This document shows, in pieces, positions 17,386 through 25,391 of a stretch of DNA of 64,000 nucleotides; position 1 is the first letter of the stretch, and every line of letters starts with the position of its first letter. Source of the stretch: Ancylobacter sp. SL191 (lineage in GTDB: Bacteria > Pseudomonadota > Alphaproteobacteria > Rhizobiales > Xanthobacteraceae); assembly GCF_026625645.1 (NCBI RefSeq), contig NZ_CP113056.1:248001-312000 (forward strand), read 5' to 3'. A program made the position numbers and the translations under genes. The notes beneath the pieces were generated by a model. The model did no database searches. It saw only the letters and a list, made by a program, of their open reading frames with translations, and was not told the origin of the DNA.

Positions 17386-18504
17386 TCAGTCGCGCGTCCA
17401 AGGCAGGAAGTGCTTGGAGAGCTTCAGCCCCTGCGCCTGGTAGTTCGAACCGAGGCTTTCGCCATAGAGGGTGCGGGGGCGCTCGATCATGCGCTCATAG
17501 ACCAGACGCCCGACGATCTGGCCGTCCTCCAGGATGAACGGCACCTCGCGCGAGCGCACCTCAAGCACGGCGCGCGCGCCGGTTCCCCCGGCGGCGTCAT
17601 GGCCGAAGCCGGGATCGAAGAAGCCGGCGTAATGCACGCGGAACTCGCCGACCAGCGGGTCGAACGGCACCATTTCGGCGGCATGGCTCGGCGGCACATG
17701 CACGGCCTCCTTGGAGGCGAGGATGTAGAAGGCGTCGGGGTCGAGCACCAGTTCGCGCCGGCCGCGCGTCACCAGCGGCTCCCAGAAATCCTCGACCTCG
17801 CAGGCGGCGCGCTTGTCCATGTCGATCACCGCTGTGTGCCGCTTGGCACGGAAGCCGAGCAACCCGCCAAAGCCGGCGCCGGACAAATCCACGCTCACCG
17901 CGATGCCACCGCCCACCGTGTCCGGCGTCGCGCTGTCGACCAGCCGGTCGGCCGTGTTGAGGGCGGCAAGCGCGGCCTCGTCGAGGCGCGCATCGCCCCG
18001 CCGGAAGCGGATCTGCGACAGGCGCGAGCCGCGCCGTACCAGAATGGGGAAGGTGCGCGGGCTGATCTCCAGATAGAGCTTGCCCTCATAGCCCGCCGGC
18101 ACCACGTCGAAGGCGCGCGAGCGGTCGGCGATGACGCGGGTGAACACGTCGAGCCGGCCGGTGGAGCTTTTCGGATTGGCCGAGGCAGCGATGTCGGAAG
18201 GCAGCGCCAGCGCCTCTTCGAGCTCGACCAGATAGACGCAGCCGGTCTCCAGCACCTCGCCCCCGGTGAGGTCGAGCTTGTGCAAAGCGAGCCGCGCCAG
18301 TCGGTCCGCCACGGTCTCGCTCGGGCCGGGCAGGAAGCTCGCGCGGATGCGCCAGGCGGTCGGGCCGAGGCGCAGATCGAGGCTGGCGGGCTGGACCTGA
18401 TCGCCGTCGAACGGGCGCGCAAGGCGGATGGCGCCGCGCTCGGCCAAAGCCTCGATGGCATGGCCGGGCAGGATGCCCTCGCCGCTCAGACCGGAAATCC
18501 CCAC
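17386..18504 (-). CDS. dcd: 2'-deoxycytidine 5'-triphosphate deaminase (long form)
   Basis: Deaminates dCTP to dUTP for thymidylate synthesis. At about 372 residues it is the long form common in Rhizobiales, apparently two Dcd-like halves. The N-half contains GILPGHAIEALAERGAI, QPASLDLRLG and SSTGRLDVFTRVIAD (the Ser-Ser-x-Gly-Arg active-site region). The C-half contains FYILASKEAVHVPP and HYAGFFDPGFG. I prefer GTG 18504 because GGAG lies 8 nt before it and family members start shortly before GILPG; a TTG at 18549 is the upstream alternative. It is convergent with the mobile-element debris and divergent from metZ. Confidence 0.9.
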   Translation of the reverse strand: MGISGLSGEGILPGHAIEALAERGAIRLARPFDGDQVQPASLDLRLGPTAWRIRASFLPGPSETVADRLARLALHKLDLTGGEVLETGCVYLVELEEALALPSDIAASANPKSSTGRLDVFTRVIADRSRAFDVVPAGYEGKLYLEISPRTFPILVRRGSRLSQIRFRRGDARLDEAALAALNTADRLVDSATPDTVGGGIAVSVDLSGAGFGGLLGFRAKRHTAVIDMDKRAACEVEDFWEPLVTRGRRELVLDPDAFYILASKEAVHVPPSHAAEMVPFDPLVGEFRVHYAGFFDPGFGHDAAGGTGARAVLEVRSREVPFILEDGQIVGRLVYERMIERPRTLYGESLGSNYQAQGLKLSKHFLPWTRD

Positions 18505-18577
18505 GCCGTTCGCTCCGCTTCTCGCCACGCGCGGCCCAGCCTCGCGCAAGTCCCGTTCGGTTTAACGGACGCGCCCC

Positions 18578-18605
18578 TTGACGCCAAGCCGGGTGCGGGA
18601 GTAAT
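18578..18605 (+). promoter_or_regulatory. Promoter of the SAM-II-metZ transcript
   Basis: TTGACG (18578-18583) and AGTAAT (18600-18605) with a 16-nt spacer lie immediately before the SAM-II aptamer. A transcript from here would begin just upstream of 18617. Confidence 0.5.
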
Positions 18606-18616
18606 CCCGCCGGGAA

Positions 18617-18672
18617 CGTGGTCATTTGAGCCGGCCGGCTTGCCGCCACGCTAAATAAGGTTGCTAAAAAGG
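18617..18672 (+). ncRNA. SAM-II riboswitch aptamer (metA-type element)
   Basis: The segment matches the SAM-II pseudoknot consensus closely: CGTGGTCATTTGAGCCGG, a second strand CCGGCTTGC, the pairing strand GCCACG, then CTAAATAAGG and the terminal GCTAAA that completes the pseudoknot. It sits 65 nt before the metZ start. SAM binding is known to hide the ribosome binding site in this class, so metZ is expected to be shut down when S-adenosylmethionine is plentiful. Confidence 0.93.
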
Positions 18673-18736
18673 TCGGGGCCGCGCAGCGCATGCGCGTGGG
18701 CGTTCCCGGTCTGTCGAGAGATAGCGGAGCCGCCCG

Positions 18737-19945
18737 ATGAGCCAGACCGACAAGCTTTCCCCCGCCGAGATCGCCCAGCTTCGTCCCGATACCCGCCTCG
18801 TGCAGGGCGGCATCCTGCGCTCGCCCTTCGGCGAGACCGCCGAGGCGCTCTATCTGACGCAGGGCTATGTCTACGACACCGCCGAGCAGGCGGAGGCCCG
18901 CTTCAAGGGCGAGGATCCCGGCTTCATCTACACGCGCTATTCCAACCCGACGGCGGCGATGTTCGAGACCCGTCTCGCGCTGCTCGAAGGCGCCGAGGTG
19001 GCGCGCGCCACCGCGTCCGGCATGGCGGCGGTGACCGCCTCGCTGCTCTGCCAGCTGAAGAGCGGCGACCATGTGGTGGCGGCCCGCGCGCTGTTCGGCT
19101 CCTGCCGCTATGTGATCGAGGAATTGCTGCCGCGCTTCGGCGTCGCCACCACGCTGGTCGACGGCACGGACCTCTCCGCCTGGCAGGCGGCAGTGCGGCC
19201 GGAGACGAAGGTGTTCTTCCTGGAGAGCCCGACCAACCCGACGCTGGAACTGGTCGACATTGCCGGCGTCGCGGCGATCTCCAAGGCGGCGGGCGCCTGC
19301 CTCATCGTCGACAACGTGTTCGCGACCCCCATGCTGCAGAGCCCGCTGACGCTCGGCGCGGATGTGGTGGTCTATTCCGCGACCAAGCACATTGACGGGC
19401 AGGGCCGGTGCCTCGCCGGCGTCGTGCTGTGCTCGGAGAAGTTCCTAACCGACCATCTCCAGACCTTCCTGCGCCAGACCGGCCCGTCCGTCTCGCCCTT
19501 CAATGCCTGGGTAATGCTGAAGGGGCTGGAGACGCTGCCGCTGCGGGTCGAGCGGTCGCAAGCGACGGCGGGCGCGCTGGCCGACCGGCTGGCCGCGCAG
19601 GGCAAGGTCGGCAAGGTGATCTACCCCTACCGCGCCGATCACCCCCAGCATGAGCTGGCCAAGCGCCAGATGCGGGGCGGCGGCACGCTCGTCACCTTCG
19701 AGATCGAGGGTGGCAAGGCCGGCGCCTTCCGCTTCCTCAACGCGCTGAAGGTGGTGCGCATCTCCAACAATCTGGGCGATGCCAAGAGCCTCGTCACTCA
19801 TCCGGCGACCACGACGCACCAGCGCTTCAGCCCCGAGGCGCGGGCCGAGATGGGGATTTCCGACGGGATGGTGCGCCTCTCCGTCGGCCTGGAACATGTG
19901 GACGACCTCACAGACGACGTCACCCGCGCGCTCGCCGCCGTCTGA
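18737..19945 (+). CDS. metZ: O-succinylhomoserine sulfhydrylase
   Basis: A 402-residue PLP enzyme that makes homocysteine from an activated homoserine ester and sulfide in methionine synthesis. Cys/Met-metabolism family signatures include YTRYSNPT, LEGAEVARATASGMAAV, ESPTNPTLELVDI and the PLP lysine in YSATKHIDGQGR. The sequence resembles MetZ more than cystathionine gamma-synthase, though the substrate ester cannot be proven from sequence. GGAG lies 8 nt before the ATG. Control by the SAM-II riboswitch upstream supports the methionine role. A strong hairpin terminator follows. Confidence 0.94.
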   Translation: MSQTDKLSPAEIAQLRPDTRLVQGGILRSPFGETAEALYLTQGYVYDTAEQAEARFKGEDPGFIYTRYSNPTAAMFETRLALLEGAEVARATASGMAAVTASLLCQLKSGDHVVAARALFGSCRYVIEELLPRFGVATTLVDGTDLSAWQAAVRPETKVFFLESPTNPTLELVDIAGVAAISKAAGACLIVDNVFATPMLQSPLTLGADVVVYSATKHIDGQGRCLAGVVLCSEKFLTDHLQTFLRQTGPSVSPFNAWVMLKGLETLPLRVERSQATAGALADRLAAQGKVGKVIYPYRADHPQHELAKRQMRGGGTLVTFEIEGGKAGAFRFLNALKVVRISNNLGDAKSLVTHPATTTHQRFSPEARAEMGISDGMVRLSVGLEHVDDLTDDVTRALAAV

Positions 19946-19959
19946 TCCCCTGGCAAAAG

Positions 19960-19999
19960 GCCGCGGCCGACCATTTCGTGACCGGCCGCGGCTTGTCTT
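19960..19999 (+). terminator. Intrinsic terminator of metZ
   Basis: A perfect 10-bp stem (GCCGCGGCCG at 19960-19969, partner at 19983-19992) with a 13-nt loop is followed by TTGTCTT. It lies just after the metZ stop. Confidence 0.75.
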
Positions 20000-20047
20000 G
20001 CCCGGGCTCCGCCTTTCATAAAGACACGACAACAGCGGAGGATCGGC

Positions 20048-20440
20048 ATGTATCGGGCGACGACGAGAGGCGTTCAGGTGACGGTGACGCCGCGCTTCGC
20101 CCCGGAACGTTCCGATCCGGAGCGGGGCCAGTATTTCTGGGCCTACACGGTGGATATCCTTAATCTCGGCGTCGACACCGTTCAGCTGCGAGCCCGGCGC
20201 TGGATCATCACCGATGCGCTCGGCCGTGTGCAGGAAGTGCGCGGCGCGGGGGTCGTCGGCGAGCAGCCGGTGCTGCCGCCCGGCGGGCATTTCGAGTATA
20301 CGAGCGGCGTGCCGCTGCCGACAGCGACCGGCATCATGGAAGGCAGCTACGATATGGTGACGCAGGCCGGAGAGGCCTTCGACGCCGCCGTGCCGCCCTT
20401 CTCGCTCGACCTGCCCGGTCTCGCCCGCACGCTCAACTGA
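20048..20440 (+). CDS. apaG: Co2+/Mg2+ efflux-associated protein ApaG
   Basis: A 130-residue beta-sandwich protein (DUF525/ApaG). It shows the family core: VQVTVTPRF, YFWAYTVDILNLG, VQLRARRWIITDALG, VRGAGVVGEQPVLPPGGHFEYTSGVPL and GIMEGSYDMV. GCGGAGG precedes the ATG. ApaG was linked to cobalt resistance and Ap4A levels in enterobacteria; its exact role is unsettled. It stands alone between metZ and trkH, with its own leader after the metZ terminator. Confidence 0.93.
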   Translation: MYRATTRGVQVTVTPRFAPERSDPERGQYFWAYTVDILNLGVDTVQLRARRWIITDALGRVQEVRGAGVVGEQPVLPPGGHFEYTSGVPLPTATGIMEGSYDMVTQAGEAFDAAVPPFSLDLPGLARTLN

Positions 20441-20588
20441 GTGTCGGCACCGGCGCGGCGCTGCTTCCGGCAGGCCGGCGAAGCGGCTATGGTGCGGGCA
20501 GAGTGACGGCTTACCTGTCGCCGAACCGCCGCCCCGTCCCGCTTTCGCCGCCGAGCCCTCCCGCCTTGAGCAACGGTCTGCCCCACCC

Positions 20589-22040
20589 GTGATCGACCTG
20601 CGCCCGATCGCCGCCATTCTGGGCGTCCTGCTCGCCGTGCTGGGCACGACCATGATGATCCCCGCTCTGGTGGATCTGATCGCCGGGCAGCGGGATTTTC
20701 TCGTCTACGCCGCCACCGCCGTCATCACCGCCTTTGTCGGCCTCTCCCTCTGGCTCGCCGGCCGCTCCGGCGAGGTCGAGCGGCTCGGCATCCGCCAGGC
20801 CTTCGTGCTGACGGCGGCGAGCTGGGTCGTGCTCTCGGCCTTCGCCGCTGTCCCGTTCATGTGGGCGGAGACGGATCTGAGTTTCACCGACGCCTATTTC
20901 GAGGCGATGAGCGGGCTCACCACCACCGGCGCGACGGTGATCTCCGGTCTCGATGACCGCCCGCCCGGCGTGCTGATCTGGCGCGCCTTCCTGCACTGGT
21001 ATGGCGGCATCGGCATCATCGTCATGGCGATGGCGCTGCTGCCCATGCTGCGCATCGGCGGCATGCAGCTCTTTCGCGCCGAATCCTCCGACAAGTCCGA
21101 GAAGGTGCTGCCGCGCGCGGCGCAGATGGCCAAGGGCATTCTCGGCAGCTACCTGCTGCTCACCTTCGCCTGCGCGCTGACCTATGCCTTTCTCGGCATG
21201 AGCGTGTTCGACGCGGTGGCGCACGCCATGGCGACGATCTCGACCGGCGGGTTCTCCACCCACGACGCCTCCATCAGCTTCTTCAAGAGCCCGGCCATCG
21301 ACTATGCGGCGATCATCTTCATGATCTCCGGCTCGCTGCCCTTCGTGCTCTATGTGCGGGTGCTGGCCGGCGACTTCAGCCGCATCTTCGCCAATGCCGA
21401 AGTGCGGCTGTTCTTCGCTCTGGTAGCGATTTTCACGCTGATTTCGACGGTCCAGCAGGTGAATGGCGGCATCGCGGTGGGCGAGACGGCGCTGCGCCAG
21501 GCGCTGTTCACCGTGGTGTCGCTGATGTCGACCACCGGCTTCGTCGCGGTGGACTACACCCATTGGGGCCCGCCGAGCGACGCGCTGTTTTTTGTCGTGC
21601 TGTTCCTCGGCGCCTGCACCGGCTCGACCGCCGGCGGCATGAAGACCTTCCGCATCGCCATTCTCGGCTCGGCTCTGGTGCAGCATCTCAAGCGCATCAT
21701 CTACCCAAGCGGGGTGTTCCCGGCGCGCTATGGCGGCAAGCCGATCGGCGACGATGTGGTCGCCTCGGTTCTATCCTTCGCCTTCCTGTATCTGACGAGC
21801 TTCCTCGTCATCGGCATTGCCATCAACGCGCTGGGCTTCGATCTCATCACGTCCCTCTCCGCCAGCATCACCGCACTGGCCAATGCGGGGCCCGGACTCG
21901 GGCCTGTTGTCGGTCCGGCGATGAACTTCGCCGGTCTGCCGGACAGCGTGATCTGGCTGCTCTCCTTCGCCATGCTGCTCGGGCGGCTGGAATTGTTCAC
22001 CGTTCTCGTGCTGATCCTGCCGAGTTTCTGGCGGCGCTAG
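20589..22040 (+). CDS. trkH: Trk-type potassium uptake channel subunit TrkH
   Basis: A 483-residue integral membrane protein that imports K+ with the gating protein TrkA. The four pore-loop selectivity regions are visible: SGLTTTGATVISG, TISTGGFSTHD, SLMSTTGFVAVD and ANAGPGLG, between paired transmembrane helices. C-terminal sequence LGRLELFTVLVLILP matches the family. The start is GTG 20589. trkA is not in the window. The gene lies 59 nt before argE with no obvious promoter between them, so read-through is possible. Confidence 0.95.
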   Translation: MIDLRPIAAILGVLLAVLGTTMMIPALVDLIAGQRDFLVYAATAVITAFVGLSLWLAGRSGEVERLGIRQAFVLTAASWVVLSAFAAVPFMWAETDLSFTDAYFEAMSGLTTTGATVISGLDDRPPGVLIWRAFLHWYGGIGIIVMAMALLPMLRIGGMQLFRAESSDKSEKVLPRAAQMAKGILGSYLLLTFACALTYAFLGMSVFDAVAHAMATISTGGFSTHDASISFFKSPAIDYAAIIFMISGSLPFVLYVRVLAGDFSRIFANAEVRLFFALVAIFTLISTVQQVNGGIAVGETALRQALFTVVSLMSTTGFVAVDYTHWGPPSDALFFVVLFLGACTGSTAGGMKTFRIAILGSALVQHLKRIIYPSGVFPARYGGKPIGDDVVASVLSFAFLYLTSFLVIGIAINALGFDLITSLSASITALANAGPGLGPVVGPAMNFAGLPDSVIWLLSFAMLLGRLELFTVLVLILPSFWRR

Positions 22041-22099
22041 TTGGGCGGTGCAGCAAAGCCCTTTATGCTAGCGACCTGACCGCTACGGGGACCGCCTTT

Positions 22100-23263
22100 A
22101 TGCTTGCCGCACGAACGACGACCGAGGAACTGCTCGCCTACCTCGTCGCCTTCGACACCACGAGCCGCAACTCCAACCTCGCGCTGATCGATTTCGTGCG
22201 CGACTACCTCGCCGCCTATGGCGTGGAGAGCGTCATCATTCCCGAGGAGAGCGGGCAGAAGGCCAGCCTGTTCGCCACCATCGGCCCGAAGGGCGTGGGC
22301 GGCGTCTGCCTTTCCGGCCATTCCGACGTGGTGCCGGTGGACGGCCAGCCCTGGACCACCGACCCCTTCACGCTCACGCCGCTCGATGGGCGGGTCTATG
22401 GCCGCGGCTCCTGCGACATGAAGGGCTTCATCGCCACCTGCCTCGCCATGGTGCCGCAGATGACGGCCACAAAGCTCGCGACGCCGATCCATCTTCTGGT
22501 GTCCTATGACGAGGAGATCGGCTGCACCGGCGTGGTTCCGGCGGTGCGCCGGCTCGGCGTCGATCTGCCGCTGCCCCGCGCCTGCATCGTCGGCGAGCCG
22601 AGCTCGATGCGGGTGGTGGACGCACACAAGTCGGGCATCGCCTATAAGACGACGGTGACCGGGCGCGAGGCGCATTCCTCCATGCCGCAGCTCGGCGCCA
22701 ACGCGATCTTCGCCGCCGCAGAGCTGATCGGCGAGCTCGACCGCTACCGCGCTGAACTGATCGCGGCCGGCGACCCGAGCGGGCGCTTCGACCCGCCCAG
22801 CACCACGCTACAGGTCACGGTGATCGAGGGCGGCACCGCCGGCAACATCGTGCCGCGCCAATGCGCGATCCGCTGGAACGTGCGTGGCCTGCCCGATTTC
22901 GACGAGGAGACGCTGCTCGCCCGCTTCAAAGCCTTCGCGGAAGGCACGGTGCTGCCGAAGCTGCTGGCCTCGGCGCCCGAGGCCAGCATCACCACCGATT
23001 TCATCTACAAGGTGCCGCCGCTGGCGCCGCAGACAGGCTCGGAGGCCGAGCTTCTGGCGCTGCGCCTCGCCGGGCAGAACCGCACCTACACCGTCGCCTA
23101 TGGCACGGAGGGCGGGCATTTCCAGGCGCAGGGCATCCCCACCGTGATCTGCGGGCCAGGCTCCATCGACCAGGCGCACAAGCCCGACGAGTTCATCGAG
23201 GTCAGTCAGTTGCGCGCCTGCGAGCGGTTCCTCAGCGGGCTGATCGCCGAGTGCGTGGGGTAG
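22100..23263 (+). CDS. argE: Acetylornithine deacetylase
   Basis: A 387-residue M20 metallohydrolase that releases ornithine from N-acetylornithine in arginine synthesis. Metal-site motifs are in order: SGHSDVVPVDG, GRGSCDMKGF, SYDEEIGCTGV with the catalytic Glu, VGEPSS, and late TEGGHFQAQGIPTVICGPG. The dimerisation-domain motif GREAHSSMPQLGANAI is present. ATG 22100 gives the family's normal length; the frame is open far upstream through trkH but that part is out of frame with TrkH and not real. Related peptidases of the same family cannot be fully excluded. Confidence 0.92.
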   Translation: MLAARTTTEELLAYLVAFDTTSRNSNLALIDFVRDYLAAYGVESVIIPEESGQKASLFATIGPKGVGGVCLSGHSDVVPVDGQPWTTDPFTLTPLDGRVYGRGSCDMKGFIATCLAMVPQMTATKLATPIHLLVSYDEEIGCTGVVPAVRRLGVDLPLPRACIVGEPSSMRVVDAHKSGIAYKTTVTGREAHSSMPQLGANAIFAAAELIGELDRYRAELIAAGDPSGRFDPPSTTLQVTVIEGGTAGNIVPRQCAIRWNVRGLPDFDEETLLARFKAFAEGTVLPKLLASAPEASITTDFIYKVPPLAPQTGSEAELLALRLAGQNRTYTVAYGTEGGHFQAQGIPTVICGPGSIDQAHKPDEFIEVSQLRACERFLSGLIAECVG

Positions 23264-23280
23264 GGTCTTTCTAAAGCCGG

Positions 23281-23314
23281 GGATTCCGGACGGCCAAAGC
23301 CCGATCCGGGATCC
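23281..23314. repeat. REP-like intergenic palindrome (type 1)
   Basis: GGATTCCGGACGGCC, an AAA spacer, and the mirrored GCCCGATCCGGGATCC form a long imperfect hairpin after argE. The core (CCGGACGGCC... GATCCGGGA) recurs at 55248-55278, so it is a dispersed palindromic repeat of the kind common in Rhizobiales genomes. Confidence 0.6.
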
Positions 23315-23359
23315 CCCGGGGGCAAAGCTGCGCTGACAGAGGCTGCATCCGTCATCGCC

Positions 23360-23391
23360 GAGCAGGTCTCAACCGACTCCGACACCTGCTC
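23360..23391. repeat. Stem-loop repeat (type 2) after argE
   Basis: A perfect 8-bp inverted repeat (GAGCAGGT / ACCTGCTC) encloses 16 nt. The surrounding sequence (GTCATC-nn-CG-GCAGGTCTCAA-CGA...CGACAC) is also found, less perfectly paired, at about 10964-11005 after nudC. The rest of the 254-bp gap 23264-23517 holds nothing else I can support. Confidence 0.5.
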
Positions 23392-23517
23392 TTGAGCAAG
23401 GTGGGGGATGTCTCTGATCCCTTCATCGGAAGGCTGCTCCTAGTTAGATCAACGCCGAGCGCACCGGCGTTGGGCAAGCCGTAGCACCTTAGACATGATA
23501 GCGGCCAGCCGCAGCGT

Positions 23518-24516
23518 TCACCGACCCTGTAACGGCAGCAACAGGTCCAGTTGCTTGAGCCGCATCGTTTCTGCCGCACGCGCCTTGAGTGCGTCCTTCA
23601 GCGTCACGGCGGCGAAACGCACGGGCTGGTGCGGCTGTAATTGCCCGATCAGGTCCATGTCGGCCGAGATCACCGTGCCGATCATGAAATAGCCGCCCCC
23701 CGACACCGCGTCGCGGTGCAGCACGATCGGCTCGGTGCCACCCGGCACCTGTATCGAGCCATAGGGATAGCAGCTGTCGACAATGTTGGACGGGTCGGAA
23801 CCGGCACCGAAAGGCTGCTTGCGCGGGACGAAGTCGAGCTTTCGACCGCCGCGGAAGCGGTAGCCGATGCGATCCGCCTCGGGAGCCACCTTCCAGCTAT
23901 CCTCGAAGAAACCGGCCTGCGCCTCTTCGGTGATGCGGTGCCAGTAGAGGCCCGGCACCACCCGGATCTCCACGCCGCTTGCGTGAACCGGACGGCGGCC
24001 TGATGCCGGCAGCGTCGCGCCCTCATGCCCTGTCGCCGTCGGTGCTCCCAGCGGCACAACATCGCCCGCCTTGAGTGCGCGGCCCTCAAAGCCGCCCAAG
24101 GCGCCGAGCGCATAGGTCGAGCGCGAACCGAGCACCTCGGGCACGTCGATGCCGCCATTGATGGCGATATAGGCGCGCGCGCCGGCTTTGAGGAAGGCGA
24201 AGGACAGCACCTGCCCGGCCTTCACCGCGAAGGCGGTCCAGAGCGGCTGCTCGACGCCATCGAGGCGGGGCGGCAGCTCGGCGCCGGTGATGGCGACGAG
24301 CGCGTCGGCGGAGAAACGCAGTTCCGGGCCGAGGAACACCGCTTCCAGCCCCGCCGCGCCGTCGGGATTGCCGACCAGACGGTTCGCGGCGATCAGCGCG
24401 AAGCGGTCCATCGCACCGGAGAGCGGCAGACCGAGGTGATAGTAACCCGGACGGCCGAGATCCTGCACGGTTGTGGCAAGGCCGGCTTTGACGACCTCGA
24501 AGGAGCGTTCAACCAT
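23518..24516 (-). CDS. pxpC: PxpC/KipA family protein (carboxyltransferase-like subunit C)
   Basis: A 332-residue protein of the KipA / 5-oxoprolinase subunit C / allophanate hydrolase subunit 2 family. It begins SFEVVKAGLATTVQDLGRPG and LGLPLSGAMD, and later has YIAINGGIDVPEVLGSRSTY, GYRFRGGRKL and GSIQVPGGTEPIVLHRDAV. ATG 24516 is chosen; upstream reading lies inside pxpB. It overlaps pxpB by 8 nt. In urea carboxylase the homologous domain is half of the carboxyltransferase, and a biotin carboxylase and carrier are encoded upstream in this operon. So it may act in a biotin-dependent reaction on a lactam or amide rather than in plain PxpABC 5-oxoproline hydrolysis. Confidence 0.88.
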   Translation of the reverse strand: MVERSFEVVKAGLATTVQDLGRPGYYHLGLPLSGAMDRFALIAANRLVGNPDGAAGLEAVFLGPELRFSADALVAITGAELPPRLDGVEQPLWTAFAVKAGQVLSFAFLKAGARAYIAINGGIDVPEVLGSRSTYALGALGGFEGRALKAGDVVPLGAPTATGHEGATLPASGRRPVHASGVEIRVVPGLYWHRITEEAQAGFFEDSWKVAPEADRIGYRFRGGRKLDFVPRKQPFGAGSDPSNIVDSCYPYGSIQVPGGTEPIVLHRDAVSGGGYFMIGTVISADMDLIGQLQPHQPVRFAAVTLKDALKARAAETMRLKQLDLLLPLQGR

Positions 24517-25378
24517 GGAGGGCCTCCAGCAGCTTGGCGTTCGTGCCGTCGGAATCTGCGGTGAAGGCGTCCAGCGAGAACGGCACCGGGACGATCCTTG
24601 GCTCGAAACGCCCTTCGTCGATGGCCGCGACTGTGGCGTCGTACTCCGCGCGTTCAATGGCGCGAAACTTGATGATATCGCCCGGGCGAAAGATCATCAG
24701 ATGTTTGAGATAGCTGATCTTTCCGCTCGGGTCGTAGATCGGCATCGGGGTGACACCGAACATCTGGTAGCCGCCGGCGCCGCGCACCGAATAGATGCAG
24801 CCGAAGCAGCCGCCATGGCCGATGGTGAGGCGCGGCGTGTCGGTGCGCGGACGCAGATATTTGGGCACTTCGATCTGCTTGGCCCGTTCCACCAACTGGT
24901 ACGTGAAAGGCAGGCCGGCGACGAAGCCGACCATGGATACGAACCATGGCGCGGCCGCGTGGGCCGCGATGAAGCTCGCCACGCTCTCGTACTTGTTCAC
25001 CCGTGCCGCATATTGCAGGTCGGTGGAATTCGGATCCTGATGGCGTTCGCGGAAACGCATCAGGGTCTCGTTGGTCCACGGATCGTCATAAAGCACCGGA
25101 ATTTCGATGATCCGGGTGGCGATGGTCTTCTCCGCGCGCTCGGCCGCGGCCTCGAAGCTCTTCAGCTCGGCCATCAGGTCGTGCGGTGCAATGATGTCGG
25201 GGTCGAACTTGATCTGGAACGATGCGTTGGCCGGGCAGATCTCGGTGACGCCGGCGATGTTCGCCTCGCGCACCGCATTGGTCATGGACAGGCTCTTGAA
25301 GAAGGCCTCCAGGGACATTTCTTCGTCGACCTCGACGAAGATGTGCTCGTCGCCGCCGAATGAATAGCGCGTCTGCAT
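24509..25378 (-). CDS. pxpB: PxpB/KipI family protein (carboxyltransferase-like subunit B)
   Basis: A 289-residue KipI / 5-oxoprolinase subunit B / allophanate hydrolase subunit 1 homologue. It starts MQTRYSFGGDEHIFVEV, has IEIPVLYDDPWTNETLM in the middle and VSMVGFVAGLPFTYQL followed by GHGGCFGCIYSVRGAGGYQMFG. The last region differs from the usual KipI form (GGSQTGIYP...GGW), so this is a divergent branch. GAGGGAT precedes ATG 25378, and the start 30 nt further up is not preferred. It partners PxpC, with which it overlaps, and lies 13 nt after the biotin carboxylase stop. Confidence 0.88.
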   Translation of the reverse strand: MQTRYSFGGDEHIFVEVDEEMSLEAFFKSLSMTNAVREANIAGVTEICPANASFQIKFDPDIIAPHDLMAELKSFEAAAERAEKTIATRIIEIPVLYDDPWTNETLMRFRERHQDPNSTDLQYAARVNKYESVASFIAAHAAAPWFVSMVGFVAGLPFTYQLVERAKQIEVPKYLRPRTDTPRLTIGHGGCFGCIYSVRGAGGYQMFGVTPMPIYDPSGKISYLKHLMIFRPGDIIKFRAIERAEYDATVAAIDEGRFEPRIVPVPFSLDAFTADSDGTNAKLLEALHG

Positions 25379-25391
25379 CGCGGTCGATCCC

